Source: Amphiura filiformis
Lineage: Eukaryota; Echinodermata; Ophiuroidea; Amphilepidida; Amphiuridae
Direction of reading: 5' to 3'
NCBI RefSeq assembly: GCF_039555335.1
Contig: NC_092637.1
Span: 41,370,990-41,434,989 of the forward strand
DNA length: 64,000 nt
Shown here in pieces: positions 11,951 to 23,799 of this stretch (the stretch's first letter is position 1; each line of letters opens with the position of its first letter). The translations under genes and the position numbers were made by a program. The notes under the pieces were generated by a model that worked only from the letters and a program-made list of their open reading frames with translations, was not told where the DNA came from and searched no databases.

Positions 11951-12111
11951 GTTAGTATATTTTGTACTATATTGCCATTCTATTTATTTCAAATCCTTGT
12001 CCCGAATACGTGAGTCAAATTACTTTTTTTTTGGAAATGGTCCATGGTCATATATACTGAAAACCCGAGGGATACACTAACCACCGATCACAATGTTTTT
12101 TTCAACAACAG

Positions 12112-12164
12112 ATCCAACAGTTACGGAAGATCCGGTAACGCAAAAGACTGCAGTAACAGCAAAT
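12112..12164 (+). CDS. exon: short Thr-rich linker of the EGF/Ly6 surface protein
   Basis: A 53-base exon, entering in phase 1 and leaving in phase 0, with acceptor ttcaacaacag and a consensus donor gtaagt. Joined to the G of the EGF exon it encodes about 18 residues: DPTVTEDPVTQKTAVTAN. Five threonines and no cysteine suggest an O-glycosylatable spacer between the EGF modules and the Ly6 domain. It was recognised from phase continuity and splice sites, not homology, so it is less certain than the flanking exons. It links the phase-1 EGF exons to the phase-0 LU exon with no leftover base. Confidence 0.7.
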
Positions 12165-12840
12165 GTAAGTCCTTTATTTATTTGGAGTCAATATTTAAAA
12201 AATGTAGGACTAATTTCATACTTATTTAATGAATATTCACAGACCAAGAAACTAATTGCTTAAAGAAGGATGGACCGATTTCATTACAACACACCTCCCG
12301 CGTCCTAAGAGGCGTCAGAATTTCAGTTGTTCTTAATATGCATGATTTAGGAGCCGCCGATGTTTTGCGAGCCGCCATTGCACATCTTTGACTCTCTGAA
12401 TAATAAGCCACATTTGGTTTACAAAATCGAAAAAAAAGAAGAAAAAAAAAAAAAGAAGATCTTGCACCCTAATATCTTATAGAGTCAATGAAAAAACAAA
12501 AAACGAAGATTTTCCTTTTTAAGGAGCTTTTTCGGCATTAGACTTTGATTTGTATTGCCCAAAACAAGCGAACGGGTAAAACAATGTGTTATTGCGAGGT
12601 TTTTTTTCTGCTGATTCGCTTTGATTCTGAATGTAGTATTATAATAATTATGACTTCGATGGAAAATTCTGATGGTGCAGCCGAATTTTAAATAGCGCAC
12701 ACTAAACAAATGTTACGAAAATAACTTTTTATTTCCGTTTGTCTCGTGAAATATGAATTGACATTAAACAAAATACTTATTAATATGGGCCACTACTCTG
12801 AGAAAAGGAACCCACGCCCAGTCAAATTATAGAGTTTCTC

Positions 12841-13039
12841 TCCAAAAGGCATTAAGTCCAATAGTTGCCTTGTGTCACATTTTCTGGTATATTTTTACAT
12901 TTTTTAAAGTATAAATTACATTAAACGATCGGAATGGATATATTTGTAACTCTAGATTATTCTCTAACTGTTTTCAATATAAGTTTGTCCCCTTAAAAAT
13001 GGTTGCCATTGGAATTCATTGGACTTAATGCCTTTTGGA
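12841..13039. mobile_element. short inverted-repeat element (~200 bp)
   Basis: The left end tccaaaaggcattaagtcca is the near-exact inverse of the right end tggacttaatgccttttgga at 13020-13039. A third, worn end (ggatttaatgccttttggaa) lies at 13240-13259, suggesting a second adjoining copy. It is non-coding and sits in the intron between the linker and LU exons. Confidence 0.65.
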
Positions 13040-13264
13040 ACCAAACACAAATATTTTCTTTAACATTTATTGTTTTCTTTTTCGCACGTGTGGTTATACA
13101 GATTTGCAATTATTTTTATTAAATATAACAAAAACATGTTATTACTATTCTACTGCTCCAATGTTATTAGATTGGCAATGTTACTGTCACTTACTTTTAG
13201 GAATATCTTCAAATAAAATATTCCACAAAGCAGCCTTTGGATTTAATGCCTTTTGGAAACAAAC

Positions 13265-14453
13265 TCTTATAAATACACAGTAATTTACGTTGCAGCATGC
13301 TGCAGTTACTGTCCGTTTTCCTATACACAATACACAGTGCTCTCACCATTGACGCGTGACCTCTACAAACAGTGTATGTTATAGGTATATGGGCATTGCC
13401 TAGTTAACATCACTGTGTGAAAAATAACCGGCCAATATTTTAACTATTCTCCAAACTTCTAGCAAATATATTTCTCTAACATGACCTAAAATTACAGCTA
13501 GGTTAGATGTTCAGAAGGGGTCGCACTTTCGTAGAATATGAGTGAGGGCAAAGCATAGCTAGCTCATAGCTAGCCAACTCCCCGTGTTAATTGAATGGAG
13601 ATTTGACCGAAAATATTGAGCTATATTGGTAACGGACCGCTCCGTTCTGAAGGTTGCCACAAAAAACGGTACAAGCTACATTTAAACTATTCTAAATAGG
13701 TTCTCGAAAATATAGTTTTGTAACATGTCCTAAATTTTTAGCTAATTTAGATGTTTGGAGAGGGTCGCACTTCTGTGTTTTAGGAAGGATATGTAAACGA
13801 CAGATAACACCAAAAATATGAAGAAATTATTTCCAAACCGTGTTAAGTCAACAATCATTATGTTGCTCATTTTGAAGAATGCTGGTTAACAAAAAGCAGG
13901 TCATTGTCTCATTTCGTGAACAAAGGTACACATACCATTGTTTCCTTTCGTTTCCTTTATAATCGGTTACCCAACTGAAGCTATAGTACCAGCTTTATTG
14001 CGATGTCGCACATGTAAAACAGACACTTGTGCACAACCAGAGAAGATCTGATTTAATCAGTTGAGCTGCTTCAATGAGTGTTATCTTGGTTTAATAGCTT
14101 TTAATGGGATTTAAGTCCTGCAAAGGTCGAGATGAATTCTACTGTAGACATGACTGCATCATGGTTGGGAATTATTGTTACCATGTTATAACGCATTGCG
14201 AAATAATACATTATAATAGAGTGAACAGATCCGGTACCAGCTGTAAATGTGCGCGTGCTTTACATTGGATTAGGATTCTCGCATTTATATTCATGAGAAC
14301 GACCATATCGCATGGCGTTACGTGCCTTTGTGTTTACGCTGTAGCAGATGCAGAGTTAGAGTATCATTACATACTTCATGGAATTCGTCCTAACCCAGTG
14401 ATCCGATAACCTAATATCAGGATATAATTATGATTTTTGTTCTTTCTCTCTAG
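13265..14453. other. intron, no further exon recognised
   Basis: This is the rest of the intron before the first Ly6 exon. The open frame at 14104-14409 contains several cysteines, but they match no EGF or LU spacing and there are no matching splice sites. Confidence 0.4.
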
Positions 14454-14567
14454 CCTTTAAGTTGTTACAGTTGCAGCGCGTCAAACAAGTGCAACCCATG
14501 TACAGAAGCGCAATATGCTAAAACACATGAAGTTGAAGAGTGCAGTGAAGATCAGGTCAGATGTGGG
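14454..14567 (+). CDS. exon: first half of Ly6/uPAR (LU) domain
   Basis: A 114-base, phase 0-0 exon with a strong acceptor (ttctttctctctag) and a consensus donor gtaagt. The 38 residues begin PLSCYSCSASNKCNPC and end EECSEDQVRCG. LSCYSC with closely spaced cysteines is the classic opening of Ly6/uPAR three-finger domains, whose first two to three disulphides are encoded in a separate exon in many family members. It joins in phase to the linker before it and to the C-terminal exon at 15004. Confidence 0.88.
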
Positions 14568-15003
14568 GTAAGTTGCTAAAAGGGCCCAGTGGCGTAGCTA
14601 TAGTATAAGTGGTATGGATGGGGTGACCAAGGAGGAGCTTCTACCTTCCTTGCTTCCCTATAATCGTTTTAGACTTTAAACCCCCTTTTTGACCATTTTC
14701 GTCCAATGTCAAAAGTGAACTTATTCATTACACGGGTTCGCATTTATAACACTTTTAGGACTTCAGACTTGGACATAATATATACGGTAATATATAAGCT
14801 GAACAAAAAAGGTAACGATATGGATTGGTGATAGCATTGAGTCAATCTGGCTGACATTGGTGATATGTCCTCTGGGCCCACAGGGCAGTGTTTTCATGAG
14901 CTATTGGACCGAGGGACCAATTTATTTCGTGCAAATCGGATAAGTGTATAGGCCTTACCGCTTACAATTTAATTTTTCTTTATCATCTTTCTTAACTACG
15001 CAG

Positions 15004-15261
15004 GCCGTTGTTTACGAGCAACATGGCAAGTTCCACAACATGTCACGTGGCTGCTTTCCGCGCCAAGAGTGTCAAAGTGATGATATGCCGTACCTGTGCC
15101 AGACAATAGCTGAAGGCAATATCACCAAGTGCGTTAGTTGTTGCCAGGATTCGGGTTGTAACCACAAGGAAAGAGAACAGCTGAAAAATTCGGGCGTGCA
15201 CATGATGCGAGGTTTTACTGTCCTTATTGCGTGCCTTGTCATGTCGAAGGTGTCATATTAA
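15004..15261 (+). CDS. last coding exon: second half of LU domain plus GPI-type tail
   Basis: From acceptor ctacgcag the exon reads AVVYEQHGKFHN, MSRGCFPRQECQ, YLCQTIAEGN, then ITKCVSCCQDSGCN, and stops at 15259-15261. The run CC-x(n)-CN is the Ly6/uPAR closing signature. After it comes a short hydrophilic spacer (HKEREQLKNSG) and a hydrophobic end (GFTVLIACLVM...), which looks like a GPI-attachment signal with a candidate omega region around NSG. The protein is therefore inferred to be an extracellular, membrane-anchored EGF-EGF-LU protein. The LU part has 13 cysteines over both exons, an odd number, so one may be free or pair outside the domain. No AATAAA follows closely; the nearest I noticed is at about 15964. 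Confidence 0.88.
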   Translation, partial: AVVYEQHGKFHNMSRGCFPRQECQSDDMPYLCQTIAEGNITKCVSCCQDSGCNHKEREQLKNSGVHMMRGFTVLIACLVMSKVSY

Positions 15262-15343
15262 GCATCGCAACATTCAAAGAGCCAATTAAAAGTATTGGGC
15301 AGTGAGAGAATTAATGTTGTCATAAAAAGAATACCCTGGAAAC

Positions 15344-15811
15344 AAGTAGATTCACTAAAAAATAATCCCAGGCAAAAATTTAGGCATGCGTCATACCCAT
15401 GAACATGCCAAGAACATGCCCTATTTTCGCTAGCAACGGGCATGAATTTTCGTGGATTTGGGAAATGTTGATGGGTTGTTCATGCTCACACATGAATATT
15501 CATGCCCTTGCATGTTTTGTTTTGTTTGTTTGTTTTTGTCATGCGTTTAGTCAGAGCCTTGACATGTTCAGGGCATGTTCTTTGGTAACTCATGGGCATG
15601 AATCGCGGTCAATGTCAAATTTTCTCTACTTCCATGCCCATACATTTCTTAATTCCTAATTAACCACCCATGAATTCTTGAGAGAGAATTTTCATGCCAT
15701 ATACAAAACAAAAGAATCAGAATTTCTTGCCTTGTTCATGCCATGAACATGCCATATTCATGGCCTGATTTGCATAGCAACCGGTAGCGAATTTGCCTGG
15801 GTAATCTACTT
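15344..15811. mobile_element. inverted-repeat element packed with CATGCC/CATG words
   Basis: The left end (aagtagatt...cccaggcaaa, 15344-15376) is mirrored by the right end (atttgcctgggtaatctact, 15791-15810). The left copy carries a ~13-base insertion. Inside, CATG occurs over twenty times in about 400 bases, mostly as catgcc, ggcatg, catgaa and ttcatg, giving many overlapping small palindromes. No reliable coding sequence is seen: the frame at 15399-15659 is made of these words. Confidence 0.7.
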
Positions 15812-15819
15812 TTAACAAT

Positions 15820-18120
15820 AGACATTAATCTCTGTTGGTGAATCATAAATGACCCCTAGAACTTCTTGCAATATTCCTTAATTTTAATGAATACATTTTT
15901 CGATTGTTGGAAACTGGCCTTTGTATAGCATTTTTAGGCCATAATTTGCTCTAACAAAATAACAATAAAATTGCATAATTTCCCCAAACCAACTATTTCC
16001 TTCTGCAATTCTACGTAGGAACAGATTGGTTTATTTAAAACAAGATTAAAATGCAAAATTGATGCACTTATAAATTATGCATGAGCAAATTTGCATAATA
16101 TTAACATAATAAATTATAAAACTTCCTTTTCTGGAAGCTTAGACTAAAGTCTAATTTTTTAAATGGTACGCATTTACTGGTTTTACCCATCTGATAATAG
16201 TCAATATTATTCTCCACATCACTCAAATATACCGTTTGCAGGTCATGAAGTAGGATTAAACAGCTATGTTGAGTTACACATACCGGTCAGTATGTATACT
16301 TTTATTATATAGGCCTACACAATTTTACATTTACTTTTAATTATTACAAAGTAGGTAATGGTGCCTCCAACGGACACGGTATAAAACACACCAAGGATCA
16401 AAGGATGATACAAGAGGATTCCTAGAATATATAAAAACAAAAAAGATTCGAGCCAGGTATACCAACTTGGTGTGGGGAACAAAGACAAGATAAAAAATTA
16501 ATGCAGTATGTAAACCAGAATGGTGTACATACACTGTTACGTCTGCACTAGAAAAAATCCAAAACCACGGGGATGGTAGACAAAGTTAACAAAAATACAA
16601 GCGACGTTTCGAGCAGATGAACTGCTCTTCTTCAGGGACAGACACTAAAATATAAAAGCAAATAACGAAAACCACATACTGTAGTTAAAAAAATTCAAGT
16701 AAAAAACTGAAGGCAAGTTCAAATAGAACTCCGTAGCAAACAAAGCTCAGAGCAAAATAAACACGACTTACCTCTTTGAAAGACGGTTCACTACTTATTT
16801 AGCTATTAGTTATCCCCTGCTTGCTATGCAATACGAAAAATATCACTGGTTTGAGTATGCATGGTTTAAGGTCCTATCTCATGAGATCGCAGAGTTGTCA
16901 ATGCTAGTGCAATAAATTTAATTGTAATTGATGACTCCAGTGGAAGAAATAACTAAGTGTTCAGAAGAAGTTTTATGAATATAAAAGGTCTGATCTATTC
17001 ATTTTCATTTTCATATAGGTCAAGAACATTCACATTTCATAAAAATTATTGAAAATGACCTATGAACTGTTGTCACTTAGACGTTCACCCACAAAGAGTG
17101 AAGATTATGAGTCGCGGCTTTTATTTAAGAAATAAAGGGTAATGTCTTATCCTTTACACCCCAAAAACGAAGATAGGGTCTACTATGTTTCTTACACCTG
17201 AATGTTGCTACCAATTATACACCTTTTCCACGGAAGTCTTCAGCTAACAAATTGCTTTGCTTGTTGTCATGCTGTAATTATGAAGTGTATTTTGTGCCGA
17301 GTACACTAAGTCATTTTTATGTAGCAGAATATTATATTTTGTCGAGAAAATCAAAAGTATCTTAGAAGAAGGAAGAGAGAGAGAGAAAAGCCAATTCTTG
17401 CCAAAAACTTTTTTTAAGGCCAGTTCAAGTTCTTTTAACAACCGTTTTCGCGTTTTAAACCAGAAAAAAAATTGTAAAAAACATAACCATTCTGTAGCGC
17501 TGCCATTTGCGATCATTTGACACCACTGTTTGGTTGTATTAATGTACGTTATCAATTTAAAAAAAATAGTATTTCACAATATTAAAAGTTATCAATTCCA
17601 TCTAAATTAATATTTTGGAGCTACGTATAATACATTTTGTTCATTTTATTTGCCTCTTTACTTTTTTAAACTACATATTTTGTAAACATTGAGGGTGATT
17701 TATACTTTCATAGCAATTATGAAAGTAAAATATGATAATAATTCTGGTTCATATTTATTTGTTTCATGATATACAATCATGCATCTTCTTATTTATTATC
17801 TAATATAACTAGCGCCATCATTGTTCTTTTGTGGATAAAGATGCTGAAAATCCTACGTGTAAATGGACCAAACAGCGATGTTAAATCTGCATATCAATTA
17901 GAAAAAGTAGTAGTGCACAGTCTTGTAGAAAAAAGAAAAAAAACACGTGATTATTTCAATGTATATTCCCAATGTGTTTTGCAAAATATTTATTATTGAA
18001 TGTCTCACCAAAACCATGCAGTTGTCGGGGAAAATATTTACGATGTTTTTTTTTTCAGCAAAGAGTTAATTAATTCATAACCGGGGATTCACAAATAACA
18101 GTTCTGCGGGTAAGCTTAAT
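15820..18120. other. A+T-rich intergenic stretch
   Basis: No exon or domain was recognised. A PLE-like end fragment lies at about 16555-16660 and is listed separately. Frames at 16337-16534, 17244-17555 and 17766-17999 are low-complexity or featureless. Confidence 0.45.
16560..16660 (-). repeat. retroelement-end-like fragment with CTGAAGA-hairpin-GAAACG
   Basis: On the - strand, 16635-16606 reads CTGAAGA, then a 6-bp stem (GAGCAG/CTGCTC) with a five-base loop, then GAAAC. The same layout occurs in the terminal repeats of the PLE at 26-29 kb and other repeats here. No coding part remains. Confidence 0.45.
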
Positions 18121-18130
18121 AATGTGCATT

Positions 18131-18256
18131 CCTGTGATCCGCTTCAATAATTAGAGTGCGTGTGCGTGTAGGGCTCTCATGCCGCGGTGTCGTCTGCGAG
18201 CGCAAGAAAAGCCACATTGATACGCATCTCTAAAGTGCGCATTGAAGCGGATCTCA
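18131..18256. repeat. imperfect palindrome
   Basis: The left arm gatccgcttcaat with ttagagtgcg (18136-18160) is mirrored by cgcatctctaaagtgcg and attgaagcggatc (18221-18253). The GC content is higher than that of its surroundings. It is probably a foldback remnant. Confidence 0.55.
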
Positions 18257-18859
18257 CGCGTGCCGTGTACAAATAGTAAACTAGGATTGAAGACAACTGC
18301 ATGGTAAAAGGTTAAATTTACACACAACAAATATAAATATATAAACTATTATAAAATGTATATGTAATACATGTTTTAATAATTATGTACAGTGTAAGTT
18401 TGAAAGTCATTTGTAGGTCAATGTTACTTTCCTCGTACCAGGAACTGCAAAGGCAAAAACAAAATAAAATAAAATAAAAAATTAACTTTTACTATAAACC
18501 TTTTAACATCCCGGATTAATATCAAACTATATTATTTTGACAATTTTCTTGTGACATCTCGCCAGAACCATCACGAACTATTGATCCATGTCCTTTACCT
18601 TGTCTACTTTCTTTAACACATAAAATAATAATAACATACAGGTCAACTAATAGCACTCTTAACGTGGGTCTATTTTTTTCGGCGTAGTGGTAAAAGGCTA
18701 ACATTTCCCGCCTATAACGAGCTGATCAAACTATATACCGATTACATACAGTATTTAAAGTGATTCGCTGACCGCGAGTAGCGACCAAGGTAAACACAAC
18801 TCAGTATCGTCGAACTCTGTAGAAAATTGTACATGACTTTGTATCTTTCAAGTCATATA

Positions 18860-19078
18860 CCGTAAAACCTCGTCTACAAGCATATAGAGTGCTTCTGATG
18901 AAAGCTAAATTATTCCAGGCGCTATTATGGAATTTGAGCAAATGAATTACAGATCCATGCATATACAAACAAGTATTATTGTAAGACCAATCTATTGTAT
19001 TGGCATATTTACGCATGTATCATATAAATCTAGCTTTCCTCAAAAACACTATATATGCTTGTAGACGAGGTTTTACGG
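18860..19078 (+). mobile_element. MITE family B, copy 1 (Tc1/mariner-type, TA flanks)
   Basis: A 219-bp element with ends CCGTAAAACCTCGTCTACAA and its inverse, flanked by TA on both sides, the duplication expected for Tc1/mariner insertions. It is related to 31979-32200 and 51282-51824. The open frames in it are not coding. Confidence 0.85.
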
Positions 19079-19101
19079 TATGTTATATGCGGTTTATGTA
19101 C

Positions 19102-19540
19102 GGTTGTTTGATATAGAATTGGCTTCATTATTAATAAATGCAAACTATAGATGGCGCTATTTACCCTAAATCATATGTCTTTATTTGCAAGGGGTAGGTG
19201 ATTAATACTTCCATTAAGACAGCTGGAATAGCTGAAACAAGCAACAAGGACATTTTATAAACATATTCTATCAAACAATAAATTATTTGTACTAAAAGCT
19301 TGAAAGAGTAATGTCCAGTAACTAAATAGCGCCACCAATTTTGTCATTAATAGATACATTTTATATCCGAAATAGCTATAAAAATGATATAAAAGTGAAT
19401 CATTTTGTAAAAGAGGGGAAATTACAGTTGAGAATGACTAAAAAGCATCTGTATGCATTAGCATGATATCACATTTAATTGTTTAAGCCTAAAATTTGGT
19501 TGTACATGATGTTTTATAATAAATGATCTCATCAAACAAC
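19102..19540 (+). mobile_element. MITE family A, copy 3 (complete)
   Basis: A 439-bp element with TIRs ggttgtttgat and atcaaacaac. It lies 23 bases after a family B MITE. It is non-coding and full length compared with the copy at 49625. Confidence 0.85.
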
Positions 19541-19714
19541 ATGTAAGTTAAACTAGACTCACGTCTAATTATAGGTAACCAAAGTTATAGATGATATTTT
19601 TTCCAAAACCTGAAGTACGTGTGTAATAGAGTGCTCTTTGAATATTTTATCCTTGAACTTGTTCAGGAATAACACTGTGTATACTTTCAGTCATCTGGGA
19701 TTTGATAAATTAGT

Positions 19715-19983
19715 AGATAATTAAATCTGGTCAACCAGAAAAAACTCACTTTTGGTCAGATGGAATCACCGACGTTTCGGCCTAAACCTTTGGCCTTCAG
19801 CTGGGTGGATGATTTAGGGTCATCCGAGGTCAATCGATCGGGTCATAAAGCAACTTCCTCATCGATTGACCTCGGATGACCCAAAATCATCCACCCAACT
19901 GAAGGCCAAAGGTTTTGCCCGAAACGTCGGTGATTCCATCTGACCAAAAGTGAGTTTTTCTGGTTGACCAGATTTAATTATCT
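19715..19983. repeat. near-perfect 269-bp palindrome carrying GACGTTTCGG ends
   Basis: Arms of about 120 bases (from agataattaaatctggtcaa inward) are almost identical in inverse and separated by a ~25-base spacer around 19840-19860. Each arm contains gaaacgtcggtgattcc and the ctgaaggccaaaggttttg hairpin words. It looks like two inverted retroelement ends, or a foldback element, joined head to head. Confidence 0.85.
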
Positions 19984-20154
19984 CCTAATTGTTCAGGAAT
20001 GGTTTATTAAAAATCATGTTTCGCCGAATTTTAGGTATTGATATTCTCTATGTTTTGATGTCCATAATATAAAATCAATCAATCAATACTTTGTTTTAAT
20101 TATTTCCTATATGAACTTACTGCAAACATACTACTGACAAAGAGATATTGAAGA

Positions 20155-20408
20155 CCTGAGCGCAAGAAGACCGTACGTCCACTTGGCCCCTCAACATGTA
20201 TACACTAAAGTTGCGTATAGTTTCATATAGTTTGGTAATGTTTTATACATGTTCAGGGGCCAAAATAAATCTTTCACAACCTTTCATGATGTTTTTACCC
20301 TGGAACATGTATTAAACATTATAAAACCCTAAGAAACTATATGTAACTTTAATGTAGGCCTATACATGTTGAGGGGCCAAGTGGACTTACGGTCTTCTTG
20401 CGCTCAGG
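20155..20408. mobile_element. 254-bp MITE with ~45-bp TIRs (CCTGAGCGCAAGAAGACCGT)
   Basis: The ends cctgagcgcaagaagaccgt...ccacttggcccctcaacatgta and their inverse are nearly perfect. The interior is also partly self-complementary (gtttcatatagtttgg / aagaaactatatgtaac), so the whole element can fold into one hairpin. Related words occur in the insertion at 2249-2830. Confidence 0.88.
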
Positions 20409-20593
20409 TATTCATTATTGAAGATCATATCAAATGTGTTAACGTTTGCAGTCCCTGGTACTGATAAGACTTACGGTTATAGCTTTGTAAACTTGTGAAA
20501 TTTGTTAACAGTGAAATATATTGTAATTATATAAGCTTAATAGTGTTTTTAAGAAATCACTGGTATAGTGTGACATTAATAAATACCCCTATT

Positions 20594-20942
20594 TCGTCGG
20601 GTGCATTACATAGTGACGGATCTGCACTTTACAGAATATCCATAGTGACGGATGTTGAGTTTTAAAAAAAATGCGCAAGACATAGTGACGGATAACTTTG
20701 GCAATCAATTACATTATGGAATGTACGATTTTAATACATTTTAACGTTTTGGAAATATCTTTCAATGGTTTACTTTTAATAGTCACATGAACATTAATGG
20801 CAAGTTTATAATCTATGGTCAATACAATTTACCTTCTCAACGTTTTCCCGATGCCCAGTTTTTGATAAATTTGCGATCAACATTCGTCACTATGTAATAC
20901 ACATTGTGTTTAACATCCGTCACTGTGTAATGCACCCGACGA
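20594..20942. mobile_element. ~350-bp MITE with TIR TCGTCGGGTGCATTACATAG
   Basis: The left end tcgtcgggtgcattacatag plus tgacggat is mirrored at 20915-20942 (atccgtcac, tgtgtaatgcacccgacga). Short internal repeats of catagtgacgga occur at about 20611, 20640 and 20681, with an inverse at 20883. It is non-coding. Confidence 0.85.
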
Positions 20943-21968
20943 TTTGTAAACATTTATCACATGCAAAACGCTGGAAGAATTGAAGTATTAGACGATTATA
21001 CCATTCCTGGGGGGGCACTCGACATGGGAAGGGGAAAGAATGTGGAACACCAGTTCGAATCTAGGATTGTTTGGGGGAAAGGTTTTAAACCAAAAAGCGG
21101 TCATTGGGTGTGGAGACCTTAAGGAAGGGGTCAAATATAAAAGTCGACAAAACCAAAAACCAAAAAATCATCAATATATTTTTTTTAAAGACAAATAATG
21201 ATATTTTGTGAACTTGAAATTTTTTTTTTTTAAATGGGATCACCAAAACAAACAAATAGGTCATTGGGTGAGAGAATGTTGAAAGATGGAAATTTGACTG
21301 CACATCCCCGCCACCCTTTGTAATGAGTGACCCCCCCCACCATCCTTACCGATGATAGCTATTTTGAGATTATTTTATTGTGGTCATTATTTAGCATCAG
21401 TGCCTTAAAATTATAAATTTGTATTAAAATTGTACAATTTTCACATTGCATCGTCGGCCTCACATACTATCGTATCTTACAAGCCTGCCTTGTGTGATTT
21501 GTTTTTTTATTATTGTCATCTAATGGTGATGAGATACACTGTAAAATAAACGTTTTATATTAACTTTGAGTTATTATCACAATATTATAATACCACGTCC
21601 ATTCATAAGAGAAAGAAGCTTGCTGAAATATAAATATCAATATGAAATACAGCAATGATAATAAAAATCACACAAGGCAGCCTTTTGAGATACGACAATA
21701 TGTGAAGCACACGACGATTATACTTGCAGCACCACGCGCTTTCGCCTAAATATGCATAGTTTTAGAAGAAAAACAAATATATGACTTAATTGTTACTATA
21801 TATATATATCTAAAATTGTATAATCATATATTTTAAACGGATATAAGAGTACTATATAAATGATATTGGGCATTTTACACGTGGATTTTACATGGTGCCT
21901 TGATAATCATATAACTTAATGGTGTAAGTAAAATGATTCAAAGATACAGAGGTATAGCCTTATTATTT

Positions 21969-22337
<369 letters not shown>

Positions 22338-22533
22338 GTACCATTATATTAAACACTCAAAACATTAAACAATTATATGTTTCAAACGTGGAGTCTTTCT
22401 AATTTAGTCAATCTTGTTAACAATTAGCAATAATTTTACCAACGGTTAAGATTTATGTAAATTAAATATATGACAATATTTAGTCTCTCTATTGTTAAAT
22501 AAATTGTAACAAAATTAAATATTCATAATATTA

Positions 22534-22596
22534 AATTATAGTATGCTTTCAATGTATGCAATTGTTAAATTATAGTATGCTTTCAATGTATGCAAT
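22534..22596 (+). repeat. tandem duplication of a ~31-bp word
   Basis: The unit taaattatagtatgctttca plus atgtatgcaat is present twice, back to back and almost identical. Confidence 0.8.
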
Positions 22597-22599
22597 CGA

Positions 22600-23799
22600 T
22601 GTACATCACGCGTAATGTTGTAGAAATAAATAAAGCCAAACAAGTTACGAAAGAAATACATCAAAAAGCAAAGTAAAATTTCACAATACATACATTAGAA
22701 AACAAAATTTAACTAGACCCAATGGGCTAGCCAGGAAGAGTAAGATGCATCAAGACACTGTCACCAAGAGGTGTGACTCATCCAAGTACGATCATACGTT
22801 TACAATACGGTAATATATACTTTTATAATATTGTAACAAAAAAGAACAACAGTTACAATAACATTATAATGTTGATTATATAAGATCATTAAAACGTAAT
22901 AAAACTTGACAACATGTTACTGTAAAATACCATTGCCAATCAATTTGAGGGAAACCATTTCAGCAACATTTAAATTACATTAGTTGCAAACGTTTTGTGG
23001 CAACATTTGAATATGTTTTGCAAATGTTCTTAAAACGTCTTATAACCTTTATAACGACACATTTAAACTTTTTCTTTTAACTGTTATGTGCCCATTTGAA
23101 AATCTTACGAAAACGTTCTACATTTGCTGGTATGTACATTTAAAATGTGATGTTTTAAATGATATAAATGCCGAGTCTAAAAAAGATTAGGAAAATGTTT
23201 AAAAAAACACCAAAAAAATGTTAAAACAAGGTTGTCTAAATGCCATTTTTAAACATTACCTGCCAAATGATAAATAATACGTCGTCAACTTTCAAATAAC
23301 TTCATGAACTTTTTAAAAACATTGTGACAAGTTTTATAACTTTTGCTAGAGTCGACATTTTAACGTTTTCTGGTAACCTTTGTAAATGTAAAACGGTGTT
23401 TGTGTTTGGTGTGACGTTATGAGTCAAATGGTAGAGAGGTTGCGATTTCCAAACGCCGTGATCGGACGCCCGTCTATCTATTCAAAACCGATCCCATGTG
23501 ACGGAGCGAGGTCATGTATTTAGCCAGTATTTAAGATTCTGTACGTATGTAATGACTGCACGGACAACGTAGAAAATGCATACAATTTGCCCATTTTACA
23601 AGGATATTGAACATACGAATGAAAGTCTAACTATTAATATGATCGATTCTGTTTGTAAGAAATCATTATAATAAGGCTACGGCAAGGTGTTGTACTCAAA
23701 ATCAAAAGCATGCTACAGTAAAATATACACAAGATCTAGAGAGCATTAAATTTCTTGTTTGCCACCTCCCTGCAGCCTCCTGTGACGAGTACAAGCGTT
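22600..23799. other. A+T-rich intergenic stretch
   Basis: Apart from oligo-A/T and recurring 'aacattt/aaacgtt' words at 22920-23400 I see no gene, repeat boundary or domain. Confidence 0.4.

Noticed and set aside
14104-14409. Cysteine-containing frame as an additional exon of the EGF/Ly6 gene
   Set aside because: Its cysteine spacing fits neither EGF nor LU, and the flanking exons already join in phase without it.
17244-17555. 103-codon - strand frame
   Set aside because: Low-complexity A+T-rich translation without motif.
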